Of a stretch of DNA of 64,000 bases, positions 21,501-34,200 are shown in pieces (position 1 is the stretch's first letter; every line of letters begins with the position of its first letter). The stretch covers positions 29,762,501 through 29,826,500 of the forward strand of contig AP031352.1 of the NCBI GenBank assembly GCA_037833965.1. Direction: 5' to 3'. The DNA is from Marchantia polymorpha subsp. ruderalis. Lineage: Eukaryota > Streptophyta > Marchantiopsida > Marchantiales > Marchantiaceae. Made by a program: the position numbers and the translations under genes. The notes beneath the pieces were generated by a model. It made no database searches. It had not been told where the DNA came from and saw only the letters and a list, made by a program, of their open reading frames with translations.

Positions 21501-22841
21501 TTCCAGTTCGTAATCTGTAGTGATGACTTGATAAGTGCCAGCGCCTTGGACACCTTCCTTGAGTGCAGCGCCTTCGTTAGAACGCTCCAGTGGTTCCCGC
21601 AGAAGGTCACTTGAGTATGAGGGATTCATGCTCACAACATTCCTTCCCTCTTCTTGTGAACCCAGGTCGACTCGTTTTGATTCGCTCCAATTTAGGAGCG
21701 ATGATTTATCTTCATACTGTGAATTCTCCTCAAAGCACCTCTCAAAGTTCACTTCGACCTTGTCTAGAGGCATCTGAAAAGCCATGCCATCACCTCTTGT
21801 ACGCTCTTCGACGGGCACTGTGTCCAGCACTGCAGCACGCTGCAGCTTGGACTGTAGAAAACTTTCTTTGGCGTGCAGCACGGATGCGGCTCTATACAAA
21901 TCCTCGCGAAGCTCACTGAAGCCCAATTGTAGCTTCATCATATCATTCACAGATTGCAAATCTACAGCAGCCATCTCGCTGCCTAGATTGTCAATAATGC
22001 TCGTCAGGTGGTTTACACACTCAGCAGCATCCTTGACGTTTATCGATGGACCAGCTTCGACGGTCCCGTTGGCTGTTCCAGAGGTTTGAGAGGTAGGCCA
22101 ACTGCTAGACAAGTTATACAATCCATTCGCTGGTGTCGTCCTCAGTGCTTGATCCTTGAAGCTGATGGGCTTAAGACGGGCAGTCCTTATAAAACTTCCC
22201 TGGAGAAATTGCAGCTTCTCGCTCAAGATGAAAATTATGGGTTTTAATCTTTGGTGGAATCCACCGAGACAGAGGAACAGGACGATCGCACCTACAGAGA
22301 AGAGAGAAGAACCTCTCAGGACTCGGATCGCCGCCAGTCCTGTGAGTGCCAGGATCCCCAAAAAAGCCAGTCGTTCTCCACTGCTCGTGGGCTTAAGATC
22401 CCAGGCCGTCCAAAAATCCGTCCGATTTTGCACACCATCTTCCCACCTACGGCTCGATTCCCAATCCCCAGCTCCTCCCGTAGCTACCGCTGCTCGAGGT
22501 GTACGACAATTCCTTCCTCTCTCGAAATGGCCAAGTCCGTCAGACCATAATCTGCGAGAATTGAAGCGCTTGGAGCTCCCACACTGTATCGCAAAAGAAC
22601 TCCTGCTCAGCTCAGAAATTCTTACCCCTCCAGACATGAAGAAATCTACTCCTACGCGTCGTATGCCATATGCTCTTCTTCGGCCACGATTTTTCTCGGA
22701 ATTCAGAGGAACACCAACCAAGTAACCAAGGCCCGACATTGGCTGCGGAGGTAAACATCCGCTTGCAAACCGCAGGAGATTCACAGAAGCAGGAGCAGCA
22801 GCAGCCATGGCTGCTGGCTCGGAGCAAGAGATTCGACTCAC
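18507..22841 (-). CDS. Large TPR protein with plastid-type N-terminus and two membrane segments
   Basis: There are three exons: 22841-19464, 19323-19236 and 18760-18507, with GT-AG introns and consistent phases, giving 1239 residues. The second intron donor could lie 3 nt further right (exon end 19239), which would remove one Gly. The N-terminus is rich in Ala, Ser and Arg with few acidic residues for about 110 residues, as in plastid transit peptides; a second Met is at residue 12. Two hydrophobic segments follow at about 158-174 and 180-194 (LAFLGILALTGLAAI and FSVGAIVLFLCLGG). The centre, to about residue 970, is a long Ser/Glu/Arg-rich probably disordered region. The C-terminus holds TPR-like helices (ALYNWGLALCYRGQL, ALYNWGLAMKDRSRL, FQDAVRLDPNNGQARGAV) that would bind partner proteins, ending in an acidic tail. 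Localisation to a plastid membrane is inferred. I do not recognise a specific gene. Confidence 0.88.
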
Positions 22842-24415
22842 TCCACAGCTACAGGTCCCTCAGAGCTCATCCGGTCTTCCGATGGATGATTTCTACACCT
22901 GGGACAACAACCGGCAACCACGTCGCTCGATACTGACTACAAATTTTTCTTCACAATCTCAGACGAGCAGACACACAGTTATCTGCTCGGTACAGATCCA
23001 CGACGGTCGGACGGAGGGAGCTCCGGAACCCAGTATCTCCTTCGAGCTTCGATTCATGCTCCATCGATTCATTCGCTCTCGGAGCTCGTAGTCCGCGGTC
23101 GATAATATCCGGTCGGTCCGCCTCTCGTCCACAGCCCCATTCACCCCATTCGTTCAAACGCAGCCCAAATCAGGCCCACACTCACGAGCACGACAGCCAT
23201 TCTGTTCATGTCCAGTCACTTTTTGGAACCTTCAAACGAACAGATCGTCTTCTTCGTAAAGCAGCCAGAGGATACTTCGGTCGTCGTCGGCACTAGTTTT
23301 TAACACTGTCATTGTAATCCTCATTTCAGTTTGAGAAATTTGGTTTATAAAATTATGTGCTTCAGTGGCTGCAAATCTCTCAGCTAAATAGGGAGATACA
23401 CGAGCCGATGATACATAGAACGAAAAAATTGTTTTCCAAATTAAAATTTGATCCTTTAATCTATAGCCCTTTCCTGGTTGATTGGAAGTATCTCCTCCAA
23501 TTAAATATACTTTGTGGTGCCCTCTCTTTGAGAAGTGACTGTTAATTTCCCTGATGTATTCCAATCTAGCAAGAAAGGATCCCTTGGCAAATACCCTCTA
23601 AACTATCATGGATATGTTTCACATTTTTTTTTATACGGCTGCATGTTGACACTGCGCAGCACCATGAATGAGTCTTAGGTTAGGGGCACCAATATTCACT
23701 TGGACATGTTAATTTTCATAGCCATCCCATTATTTTTCTTTTTCGTGCCTAAGTTAGTTTCATGTCTACCACTAATCTTTCTCTCTTACAAGTCTTTGCC
23801 TTAATCTACAAAGACATTTTGTTTAGTTCGTTTCAGTGTGTAGTACAAGTTGCGTGACAATATGTACACATTTATCATGACATTGAAAGCTATCATGAAT
23901 AAAGGGTGACAGAGCATGCGTTAAATGTGAAGTGTTACGAGGTTAATTACCACACACGCTCAATTTAGGTGTGCGTGATAACCAAGTACATGAATATCTT
24001 TTTAACATGTCACAGAAATGCACTCACAGTGTATTATGCGCACAAACTGTGCCTGAAAGGTAAATCAATTGTTGTCCTTCAAAACATCTTCTCCAACTGA
24101 ATTAAAAACCATGAATTTAATATTTCTAACCTTCTTGTTGCTAGAACCTATTCTGTTGTGCTCATTTACAGTGAGTACTCTAATCCTTCCGGATACCTTC
24201 ACTCCATCTATAACGACAGTAAAAAATGAACTCTATTCCCCTTTTAAAATCTGGTGTAAGCGATGTCTGGACATGTACCTTCAATCCGAATGAAAAATTG
24301 GAAAAAAAGAAAAGGAGATAAATGTAAAGTTTATTTGGACTATGCCGAGGGAAAAAAGTTAGGAAAACGAAAGGATTCCGGGACTTAGTAGCTACCATAA
24401 TCATCAGACTTTCCG
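22842..24415. other. Intergenic region upstream of the TPR gene
   Basis: The first 350 bp is GC-richer and presumably contains the 5' untranslated region and promoter of the minus-strand TPR gene. No clear TATA box was found. The remainder to 24.4 kb is moderately AT-rich with no supported gene; a 110-residue minus-strand open frame at 23232-23564 has no recognisable features. Confidence 0.5.
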
Positions 24416-25219
24416 TTACGTAATTACCGAATCTGAGAATCTAACGAAAATGTAGAGAGTGAACTCCATCGGAAGGTGGGGATTGTAAACTAGCACATCT
24501 TGCAGAGCCTCGGACGGATTCGGCTTTGGGTACCGGCAACTCGATGGGTTCATGACAGGTGCCGGTCGGCCCACGAGAGTTTCGAGTCCGGCTTTGGGGG
24601 TGATGTGGTCAGCGCAGAACTGATTTCTCATGTCAACAAAGCGTCTTCTTGATGATGCACTTTGGTCGTCGATCGTCTTCTTCCATCGATCGCGGACCTC
24701 CTGTAAGTGAGAATGCAGATTCTATGCAGATTTTGAAGTATTGAATTAAAGCCGAGTTTAACGGTCACCGTTTGATGGATTTTGTCAGCGAAATTTTTTT
24801 TTTGCCAATTGTTTCCGGACGATGAAAGCTTGAAAGCTTGCTCCAACGAATTCAATTGCTGGTAGTTCCTGGAAATATCACTGTCGTTAATTATGTTTTC
24901 GCGTGCGTTGAGCGAGGAATCTACTCGCTTGCTTTCACTCGCTGTGTCCGAGAGCCTCTGCACAGATTGCACAATCGTCCGTTGAGCCTGAAGTAGCTCG
25001 ATCACAATGTCACTAATTCGTGATCTTTATGAATTTTCAGTGCAGAAATCGTTTCGAACAGGTCGCAACGCATTTTTGTCTGTGATGACTGTGTGGGTTC
25101 ACTCGAAAGCAAGTCTTTCTAGCTATCTCAATGAAAGTGATTGTACTAACATTGTCTGTTATCTCCAGATACCAAGTCTGGAAGCATCTGGAGGCGTGCT
25201 GTAACATCACTGAACGCAT
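24416..25219 (-). CDS. Unrecognised small protein, nearly head-to-head with IFT139
   Basis: The proposed exons are 25219-25173, 25012-24769 and 24700-24416, with GT-AG introns and matching phases, giving 191 residues. The middle and last exons have a clear coding character: a helical, coiled-coil-like region (VIELLQAQRTIVQSVQRLSD, SLEQAFKLSSSG) followed by EVRDRWKKTIDDQ and a Pro-rich segment (VGRPAPVMNPSS, RYPKPNPSEALQDV). The first exon is the weakest part; it was chosen because no in-frame ATG precedes the middle exon and because it joins in phase. Its ATG is only 69 bp from the divergent IFT139 ATG, so the 5' untranslated regions would overlap or the true first exon lies elsewhere. The shared promoter region raises the possibility of a ciliary function, but that is only inference. 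Confidence 0.45.
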
Positions 25220-25288
25220 GATCTTTGCCTGTGGTTTCTGAGCCACTTGATTTTATTCAAGTTGCACCGAAACCCCTAGCAACTGATC
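25220..25288. promoter_or_regulatory. Very short divergent intergenic interval
   Basis: Only 69 bp separate the IFT139 start codon from the proposed start of the minus-strand gene. No TATA box is visible. If both starts are right, transcription must begin inside the partner gene or from a shared core promoter. Confidence 0.3.
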
Positions 25289-28200
25289 ATGGCAGACGAT
25301 GTGCAAGCCATGATATTTTACTATGCGCGGATTGGATACGGCCAACACATACAGAATTTATGTTCTAAACACCTCCAGAAGCGCCCGAAGGATGCGGTGC
25401 TAATATTTTGGCATGTACGAATTTTGTGAATCTCGGGCTTTCTTCGGTTTCCTCTCCATGATCTGCAGAATGTGGCCCCAAGTTCTATGTTCTGTTGTTT
25501 ATGCATCTCCTGATGATAAATAATTATCAGTTGTCTCTTCAAACACTTGAATCTCACCTCATCCTTAGACACTGAACGATCTGCTCATGAGAGGCCCTTC
25601 CAATGAAAATCTGATGTGGTCATGGTCTTAGCTTTCCCCCTGTCCAAGATTCTGGGCTGATGATTGAAGTTTGCCTGGGAGCCTGGGTTCTTTGTCACCA
25701 TTCCATGGCGCAAATGCAGGCTTTGCTGCTCAAGCTTTGTAGCCTCGCTATCGTGTTTGTTGCTTACAAGGACGGCGATCCATTCTGGTGTTGTAGGCCT
25801 TTGGACTCATCTTGGAAGGTTCCTACGCTGACGCCTTGCAAGAACTGCAAGGGGTAAGTGAGCAGAGGGATGTTGAAGTTGTTGCGGTCGCTGCAATGCT
25901 CCATGCACACCGTCTTTGTGCTAGCGTTGACAACGAAGAAGTCGAAAAGCTCGAGCAAAGATTGCGGGTTGTCGAGAAGTGCGGTTCGGAAAGGGCACTC
26001 TACCTTGCTGCAACGCTGTACCTATATCTCGGCGGAACGAGCAACGTGAAAAAAGCGAAGGAGCTAACAGCTAAGTAAGTGCCCATATACTGCGGCTAAA
26101 TGTATGTGGAATCCAAGTACACCCAACCTTGCTCATAGACAGGTGAGTCACGGGCTTCTATCATCCTGCCCCCATGGAGATTTTGAGAACTTTTATCGCC
26201 GTCATTGACAGGTGTCCTCCGAAGGTACGTTTCCAGCAGAACATCCTACGTGTTCTGCAGATGGTCAAATCACTGATGGTATCACAGGAGCACGTATGGA
26301 ACATTTGTTGCGTCCAGCTGATTGCCCGACGTGTAACTTTGAAATCTGGAAGATTATCGTAAACAATCAGAGGCCGTGTATTGGGTCGAAGATTAGAATC
26401 TTTTACATTATGGTTCTAGATCTGATCGTTATTTTGAGAAGTACTCTAAAATATGATGACTTGTTTTGTCTAAGGATATTACAAATCCAGCCACATTATG
26501 TTCCTTTCGAGTGCTTGTCAGCCTGGATTGGACTTGAGCTGGAAAGTGAAAGAAAGAAGACTTCCGAGAATACCAGTCAGAGCCAGAGACTGGATTCGGA
26601 TTGCATGGAGGCTTCCCTGCATGTGTTTGATGAAGTGCTTGGACGAGGGAACTGCATTGATGCTCTTATTGGAAGAGCTTACTATTATGAGCTCAAAGAT
26701 GAGTTTGCGAAGGCGATAGATGAGTTGAATCAAGTACGGAAGATTCGCAAAAACATCAACACCTATATACTTTTCAGAGTTTTGAGACTAAATTTATGGA
26801 TAACCTGTAAGGAAGTCCCCTTAGATTCAAGAAGACCATGAGCCTCAAAGAATAGTCAATGTTTACTGTTTGAAGCAGGGAGCATAGGAAGGTAATCAGT
26901 TAATCTTGGAACTGAGTGTGGCAGGTCATTGTTGCATATCCATGGTATCTACCAGCCTTGTGTGAGAAAGGAAGGTTGGGAATGCTGCTCCAAGACTGGG
27001 ATCTCGTACAGGAAACATCACAGCTCATTCTTCAGAGGGTAATCTGTGTTGCTCTTGATCGAACCTGTTACAGAGCATCTCACCATTAACACTCTGCGTA
27101 CAAAGGAAGAATGTTTTGTGTATAGGAATCACTATTTTAACACTTTCCTCGACCATATTCTGATGAACATATGCTTGACTGAGTGAGGATGATTACGTGA
27201 GGAGTGAACGTTTTAGCCGTGACCTGACCCATTTGCCCACAGGTTTGAGTGTAAGCAATAAAGAGTGTAGCTAGTGAACTTTGGGTCTGTTCCTTGTCAT
27301 AGTACAATTGAAGATCTAGAATCTCACAAACTTGTGATTAACCCTTCGATAGGATCCCCACAACATCGAAGGTTTGCGCTTGACCATCCACGTGATGCTA
27401 TGTATTGGGACTGAGGCAATAAATGCCACAAACGTACTGGACAAATTACTAAGGACTATTGAAGAAAGAGAAACGTGCAATGGAAATCTTTGTCTTCAAG
27501 GTATTTCCGTCATTGCTTCAACTGTAAATGGTCCTTCATACGCGTTACATTTGAGATGAATATTTATTCAATCTCAGCGGCTATTTGTATCAAAATATAC
27601 GACATTCTGAAATCTCTGGAGACTTTTATGACAACAAATTTTGTCTGTCCGCGGATTTTAACAACAGGAGAAGAACCTTGTTGTGGCCTGGAATTGCTGC
27701 TATCTAAAAAAGTGACTCTGCGAGGTTGACGGTATCCAGTCTGGACTAAGTGCAAGGTGTATGTACATTTGCAGTTTCGGCCCCATTGGCAAGAATCGCA
27801 GGAAGAGGCTGCCCATCTGTCTTGCGCAAAACTTTGGCTCTTATCAAGAGAGCAGAAGGGCTGCTACCGAAGCATGCGCAGCTCTTTATGGAGATGGCAG
27901 ATCAAAACTTTTTGGTGGGAGATTATAAAGCAGCACTCGAGAACTACAGGTGAACCTTATCGTGCGATTTGCTTTGAGAGAAACCCAGGGCGTTAACTTT
28001 GAAGAAGATGGTCCTTCGTTGTTATCGAAAATATAATTCTGTTCACTCGAGATCTCCAGAATCCCTCTGTTCCAGAAGAGGTTACTTTGATCATTTAGTG
28101 AAGCACTGAAGTCTGGAACCATCTCGGAATACAGGTTAGCGTCTCAACTGGATGAGCTGAGTATGGAACCCATGTATGGGTCCGTTCAGTGTCTACTTGT

Positions 28201-31200
28201 GCTTGGTGAGGTTGAAGAAGCAGAGCAACAGCTTGAACTCCTTGTGGAGATTTCTGTTTCAATGGGAAAATCAGCTAGTCTTTGTTACGTCATGGCTCAA
28301 TTGGTTTGGAAGAAAGAAAAAGATTACAGCCGTTGTCGAGACCTCCTAGCCGAGACTATCGCACTGCAGAGTAAGGTGAAGCAACTAGTGTTCAACTTGT
28401 TGCGTGTTAGCAAGGACGTGAAAGATTCTTTTAACCTTGTTCTTCCTCATAGCAGCAAGTGGTCGATAGGCTAGTGTGATATATCCTTCAGGAGAGGGAC
28501 CATGCCTTCATAGCGTCAATTTGACAAATTTGGCTCCCTACATTTCAGTTGTAGTTACTATAGAGTTAGGTACACCCGTTATCGCAGTATCATATTGTCG
28601 CAAATACGCGCTTTGTTGTTTACATCAAGTGCAACATCGTAAACCATTTCTCTACACGGCTGCAGGTCACGACAAAGAGAAAAGATTACAGATTTTACAC
28701 CGAATTGAATCCTGATAGGCTTCGTAGCATCGCAAATCTCTTCTTGGTCCTGTCCAGATATGTTTGCAAGGGTATATGCGTGGACCGAAGCTTCTGTTTG
28801 CAGCAAAGCGTGCTTCTGCTGGAGCTGGTCCTAGATATTATACCCGGCCATTTGACAGGGTACCTTATGCTTGCTGAAGTCCAAATTCAACTCGATGAAT
28901 TCGACTCAGCTCAATGCACTCTGCAAGCAGCTCTTGGCCTCGATCACACGTTTGCAGCTGCTCAGCTTCTACTGTCCCAGGTCTGTCTCTTAGACCGTCG
29001 TGGTTTAAGAGAGAATCACCTGATTGTGACGTTTATGGTTGAAAGCAACAGATTTAATTGGTAAGAGCGGCCGCTTGATCCATCGGAGAATGTTCTTTGC
29101 CCGTCCATTAACAGGTACAAGTCCAGCTTAAGAATTTTGATACGGCCAGGCAAAGCTTGGAACAGGCTTTGAGTGACAATTTCATGGTTCGTGAGACCGT
29201 GAAGTACCATGTAATCCAAGCCCATATACTTTTACATTATAAGGAGAACGAGGAAGCTTTGAAGGTAATTCCATTCTATCGCGGACCACGTCTATGGTAG
29301 AAAGAAGCCATTACATAATGTGTTTCGCAGCTACTTGATGGAAAACTAATATTCAATAATTTAGAGAGACTCCATGTATATTTCGGTCTTTCTGTTGCAT
29401 TGACGTACGTCTGTACATACTGACTACGACTCCTTCCATAATACTTCCATTATATCTTCCTCGTGAAATAAAATTTCTTAGCAATCTCAGTTCCTGATAG
29501 GTAGATTAATAAGACGACACCCAGTACATCTGGCTTGCTTTTCTAGTCGGGTGACAAAGCTCTTCTCGGTTGTTAAAAAAAACTGGCATTGACTTGTGAC
29601 AGGTTCTTGAATCAGCGATGTTCCTACAAGGAATGAAACAGGTCTCCACAGACATGTACGAAGCCTACTATTCAAGTACTGACCTAAACGCATTGGGACA
29701 AACAGCTGACAGTGATCGTGTGCTCGTGTACTTGCTGTTAGCTGACGTTCACATGCGATTTGGCCATACACTTGAAGCTACGAAAACCATCCAAGATGCT
29801 ATGAATGAGTTTATGGGAACTCCCGAAGAGGTAGTGGCAATCTTGTGCTGCACAGCTCCGCAAGCAGTGCTGGGTGATGCTGTGCATCTTATGTCTTCGT
29901 CTCAACAATGCTCTGTCGAACTTACTCTCAGCAAAGCTATATACTATTATACTTAATTGCAGAAGAGACAAATCAGAGCAGACCACTTAGATGGGATGGG
30001 TTTTGCAGACTGCGAGAAATGGAAGTGCACAGTATATTTCTAACAAATATCTAAACCGATTGTCACCCGGTAAAAAATCGTATAGGTTAGTTTGGCTTTT
30101 TCTGTCTTGTCTCATTTTAATCTTTACACCTGATCTGTGCAAGTGGTTTCGCTTAGTTGCTAACAAACAACATATCCACCGTTAAAGGGTATTCACATGC
30201 GTGGCAAAGCAGGCGCAAGTTGTTATTGCTAGTGCCAAATTGGCTCTACAAAGAGACGAAGTGAGTAAGGCTCTTGCTATACTCAAACAGGTAAAACTCG
30301 TTGTGTGGATCCTCTTTGTTAATTTATTCTTCGCGAACGTTCTTACCGTCTGTTATACCACCCTCTACTGGTCAATGCTTAAAAGCATTGTGCGAGGTTT
30401 CACCGAAGGCATTATGCGTTTTTTAACAGGTTCCAGTCGAGAGCATATACTTTATCAAGGCAAAGGTGACTATGGCAGACATTTACATCAATCACTGGCA
30501 TGACAAAGCCATGTACGCAAACTGCTACAGGGAATTGGGTGAATTCTTTCCTAGTGCCAAGGTTATTCATTATCTTCACTCTCGTGCTCCTTCTGCCCTT
30601 TTTTTGTGTTTTCTTTTCGCTTCATCAACATGTTCTGGATGTGGATCATAAGCAGCTTGAGTATAAGGTTTTCAGTCCAGCTCTGCATAAGCTGATTGTT
30701 CCGTCTTGCTTGTTGTATTAACTTGTGACTATGAGTTATCCAGACATTTCTTATGCTTGGTGAAGCGTACATGAAAGTCGATGACTTACATAAAGGAGTT
30801 GAAGCATATGAGTCAGCGATGAGAGAAAGCCCCAAGGATGGTAGCGTAGCAGCTCAAGTTGGGAAAGCTCTATTTACAAGCCACAACTACGAGAAGGCCA
30901 TTGAACACTACACTGCCGCCCTGCAAACCGTTGATGAGGGGGTTTGGAAACTTGTATTATATTATGACCTAGCAGGTAAGGATTCATGATATAAATCATC
31001 CAAATTTAGTGTGCTTACTTTTATCTTTGGCGTATCTTCTTGCAGATAACTCAGAGCGTTCAAAAACCCTTCGACCAATGTGACTCACCCATGCGCTACT
31101 TCATTCAAATAAGTGAACTTTTCACCAAAAAAAAATTAGTAGTAGCAGGCGTTGTCGGCTGTTCTTTATTTTGTACGTCGGCGCCTGCATAAGATTGTAG

Positions 31201-34200
31201 ATATGTAAAACTTATGAATGTATTTCTGTCAATCTTTACCTCCAAGCTGAGGTTGGTATGGAATTCACCATCTTTCTGTAATTACTTTCATTACAGCCTA
31301 GGAGTTGCTGCTTTGTCAGAATCATATTACAAGCTGAAGAAGTATGGTCAAGCTGAAGCTTTGCTTACTGATATGCTGGCGAGAGCGGATATCGATAGTC
31401 CACACAAGGAGTCGAGAAAGACATCATCTCTTATGCTCTGTCTTAAGGGTTCTCTGCTTCTATCCAAAGTACAGAATCTTCTAGGGACATCTGGAACCTT
31501 GGCTGAGGTGCTTAACTCCCTAAGATTCTATCTTTTATGATGTTCAAAACTCGGGCTTTATTATCAACCCAAAGAACCTAGGACACCAGCATTGAAAATC
31601 GCGCCACATTCATGAAGGTAAGTAATTTCTTCACAGGAGAGCAGGCGCGGTCGAGCATTTTGTCAAGGTACCTGCATCATTACAAGGTATATTGCGTTGC
31701 CTTGGTAATAAATTGCTCACTTTTCCTTCCTCCGACTGCTTAGCGACCCTGAGAGGCGGTTGCACAGAGGTATTATAACTTAGAGATATGAAATACACTT
31801 TCTGCTGACATCGTGGCTTCTCGAGCTTATGTACTCGAGCAGCCACGTACCACAGTCCAGCGCTTCATTTAAATAAATCGATTCTACTTATCGAGTCCTC
31901 ATCCACTGTTCTCAGTATTAGCTCATAGCCGTCGAGGCATCTTCTCACCTTCGTTGAGGGTACTCTCGAGGTGATCTGGGAGAGCTTTGCGATGTGGCTT
32001 AATACCAGGGAGGTTCAAGCACCATCAACATCCACATCGAGGTGTTATGAGATAGACCTTAGTCTGTATAACTAGTCAACCTCGTATACCTGACTGTCAA
32101 AACTATTTAGCAGGTAGTTAAGATTCTGCGGATGTCGTAAAAAAGGTTTTCAGAAGCAGATTTGTGGGCTTGGAATGGTCAGGTCATGTCAAGCGTAAGA
32201 AATCTTCAATCTCGGTTACTTCCAAAACTCCACGGACAGCATGGACTCATTAAGGAGGACGCTATTAAGGAGCAGAACTGTGTTGCTGCTGACATCTACT
32301 ACCAATTCGCAAAGGTTTGTTTGCGTTACCTGTTTTACAACTACGTATTTTATTTCTACCGGTTGCTAAACATGTAAGAAGTAAGCTTGATCAAAATTGT
32401 CAAGGTGCTGAGTGTTTTGTAAAATTTTCAGGAATGTGAAGCGCGAAGGGACTTAGATAAAACAGTAACTCTTCTTCATGAGGCCTTGAAGTGCAACCCA
32501 GCACACAATCAGGCTATTTTGGCACTTGCAAGAATTCATCTATCCAGGTTCAGGAGTTTGCCGATCCGGTTGTGGCTTCTCGGTGGAGACATCAGTAAAT
32601 ATGAATGGGAAAGAAATATAAGTCACTGCTGTAATAGAGCTATCTAGATTATCCCTATGCCGTTGAATAAGATCTTCTGACACAAAGTAACTTGGGTGCA
32701 AAACTTTTAACATGCTATTCCTGATCAATAGGCGATTCGTATCTCGATGTTTGAGATGACTGTGTATACTTATTGCTTCTCATTCTTGTAAATTTGTCAC
32801 TTCTGACATGTCTACGATTGGCAAACCTGCAGTGGGGACATAAGTGAAACTGAGCAGAAATGTGCATCAATTCTTAGGGCTGATCCTTTCAATTCAGAAG
32901 CGGGGGATATTCTTGTTCGTTTGATGCTGAACAAAGAACACTATGAGTCGGCAATTATCCACTTCAAGCAAAACCTGGAGAGGGATCCAAATCACTACTT
33001 TTCTCTAGCACAGGTAGATGACAGGAAGCCGGGAAAAACCACTTTTCCCACTTTATGTCCGTGTTAGACAGGTCTGGTGACAAATACCAAGTTTTTAAGT
33101 TACAATGTATCATACGGAAGATGATCGAAATTTGGTACTGACTTTCTGCTATTTTTATTCTACCATATTCTATGCAAAAGAGATGAGTTACTCACAGATA
33201 TGTTGAATGTGTCAGCTCATAAGGCTTTTACGATGTGCTGGACAAAGTGATGAAGCTCAACAGTACGTGCTCATCGCGCAAAAAGCATCGTCAACTTCTC
33301 ACACGCATGCTGGGCTATACTACTGCAAAGGATTGCTTGCTCGCTACTTGAACAACCCCCATGAAGCTGTTCAAGTCAGTATTTATTTCTGAGGAGTTAC
33401 CTCTCCAATTCAAGAGGACAGCTAGGATATTTCAGTTATAAATATTTATCCTTCCAATGTTGCAAACTGGGTCAATGCAGACCACAACAGTTTAATTGAG
33501 ACGAGGTTAGTATTCATGACCTTTTAATTATGTTGAACGTTTATGTAGATGCTGAATCGTGCACGTTCAGATCCCGAATGGGTGAAGCCAGCAATTTGCC
33601 TTCTCATTGAAATATACCTCAACATCGGTAATGAACTCGTATGGGAAGAAGTGAACTTGGAGGGAACCAATCCTAGTAGTGAAGAAGGTATCAAGGCTGC
33701 GTGGAAGCTTTTGGGCGAAAACAGGTACCTTTCGGATTATTTCGTTGACGCCCATGACTTGCCTTGTAATGAAGATTGTAGTTTCAATCGTTTTATTATT
33801 TGCTTGTCAACATCAGATGCTGACCTCGCATGCACTTCGGGTTTTGTCCAGTCCCTGAAGGAAATTGACTCAGCTGATATCTTCCTTATCATTATCTCTC
33901 ACTCCTCAGCAGTTACGACACACTTCTTACAGCTATCAGCATTCAACGACACGTTGTAAGGTTATTTTAGTTTCACAAAGCAGAGGGAGGTAGACTAAAA
34001 TTCTCAGCCAACTTCTTGAAGAATTCTTCATCTTCTTCCGTGAAGAAGAATTTTTTCGTGCAGCATTATACGCTCCTGCGAGCCCTTTATCCATTGCAGT
34101 TCACTGCAGTGGAGGCAACCGGTTGCCAAAAGGTGCTCCCCCCACAAGTGTGTAAAGCGTGAGACTCGAATACAGGGCCTGGTGTGAGCCAGGCAATCTC

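Noticed and set aside
23232-23564. 110-codon minus-strand open frame
   Set aside because: No domain, no gene context; probably chance.
24500-24610. tRNA-like TTCGAGTCC segment
   Set aside because: It resembles a T-loop but no cloverleaf can be folded around it, and it falls inside the coding-like last exon of the minus-strand gene.
26212-26474. Open frame extending IFT139 exon 3 upstream
   Set aside because: It is intron read-through. Splicing 26074 to 26475 keeps phase and matches the family, while the extension does not.
28771-28807. Possible short intron inside IFT139 exon 8
   Set aside because: GT and AG signals exist but the intron would be only about 37 bp, and reading through stays in frame with family-like length.
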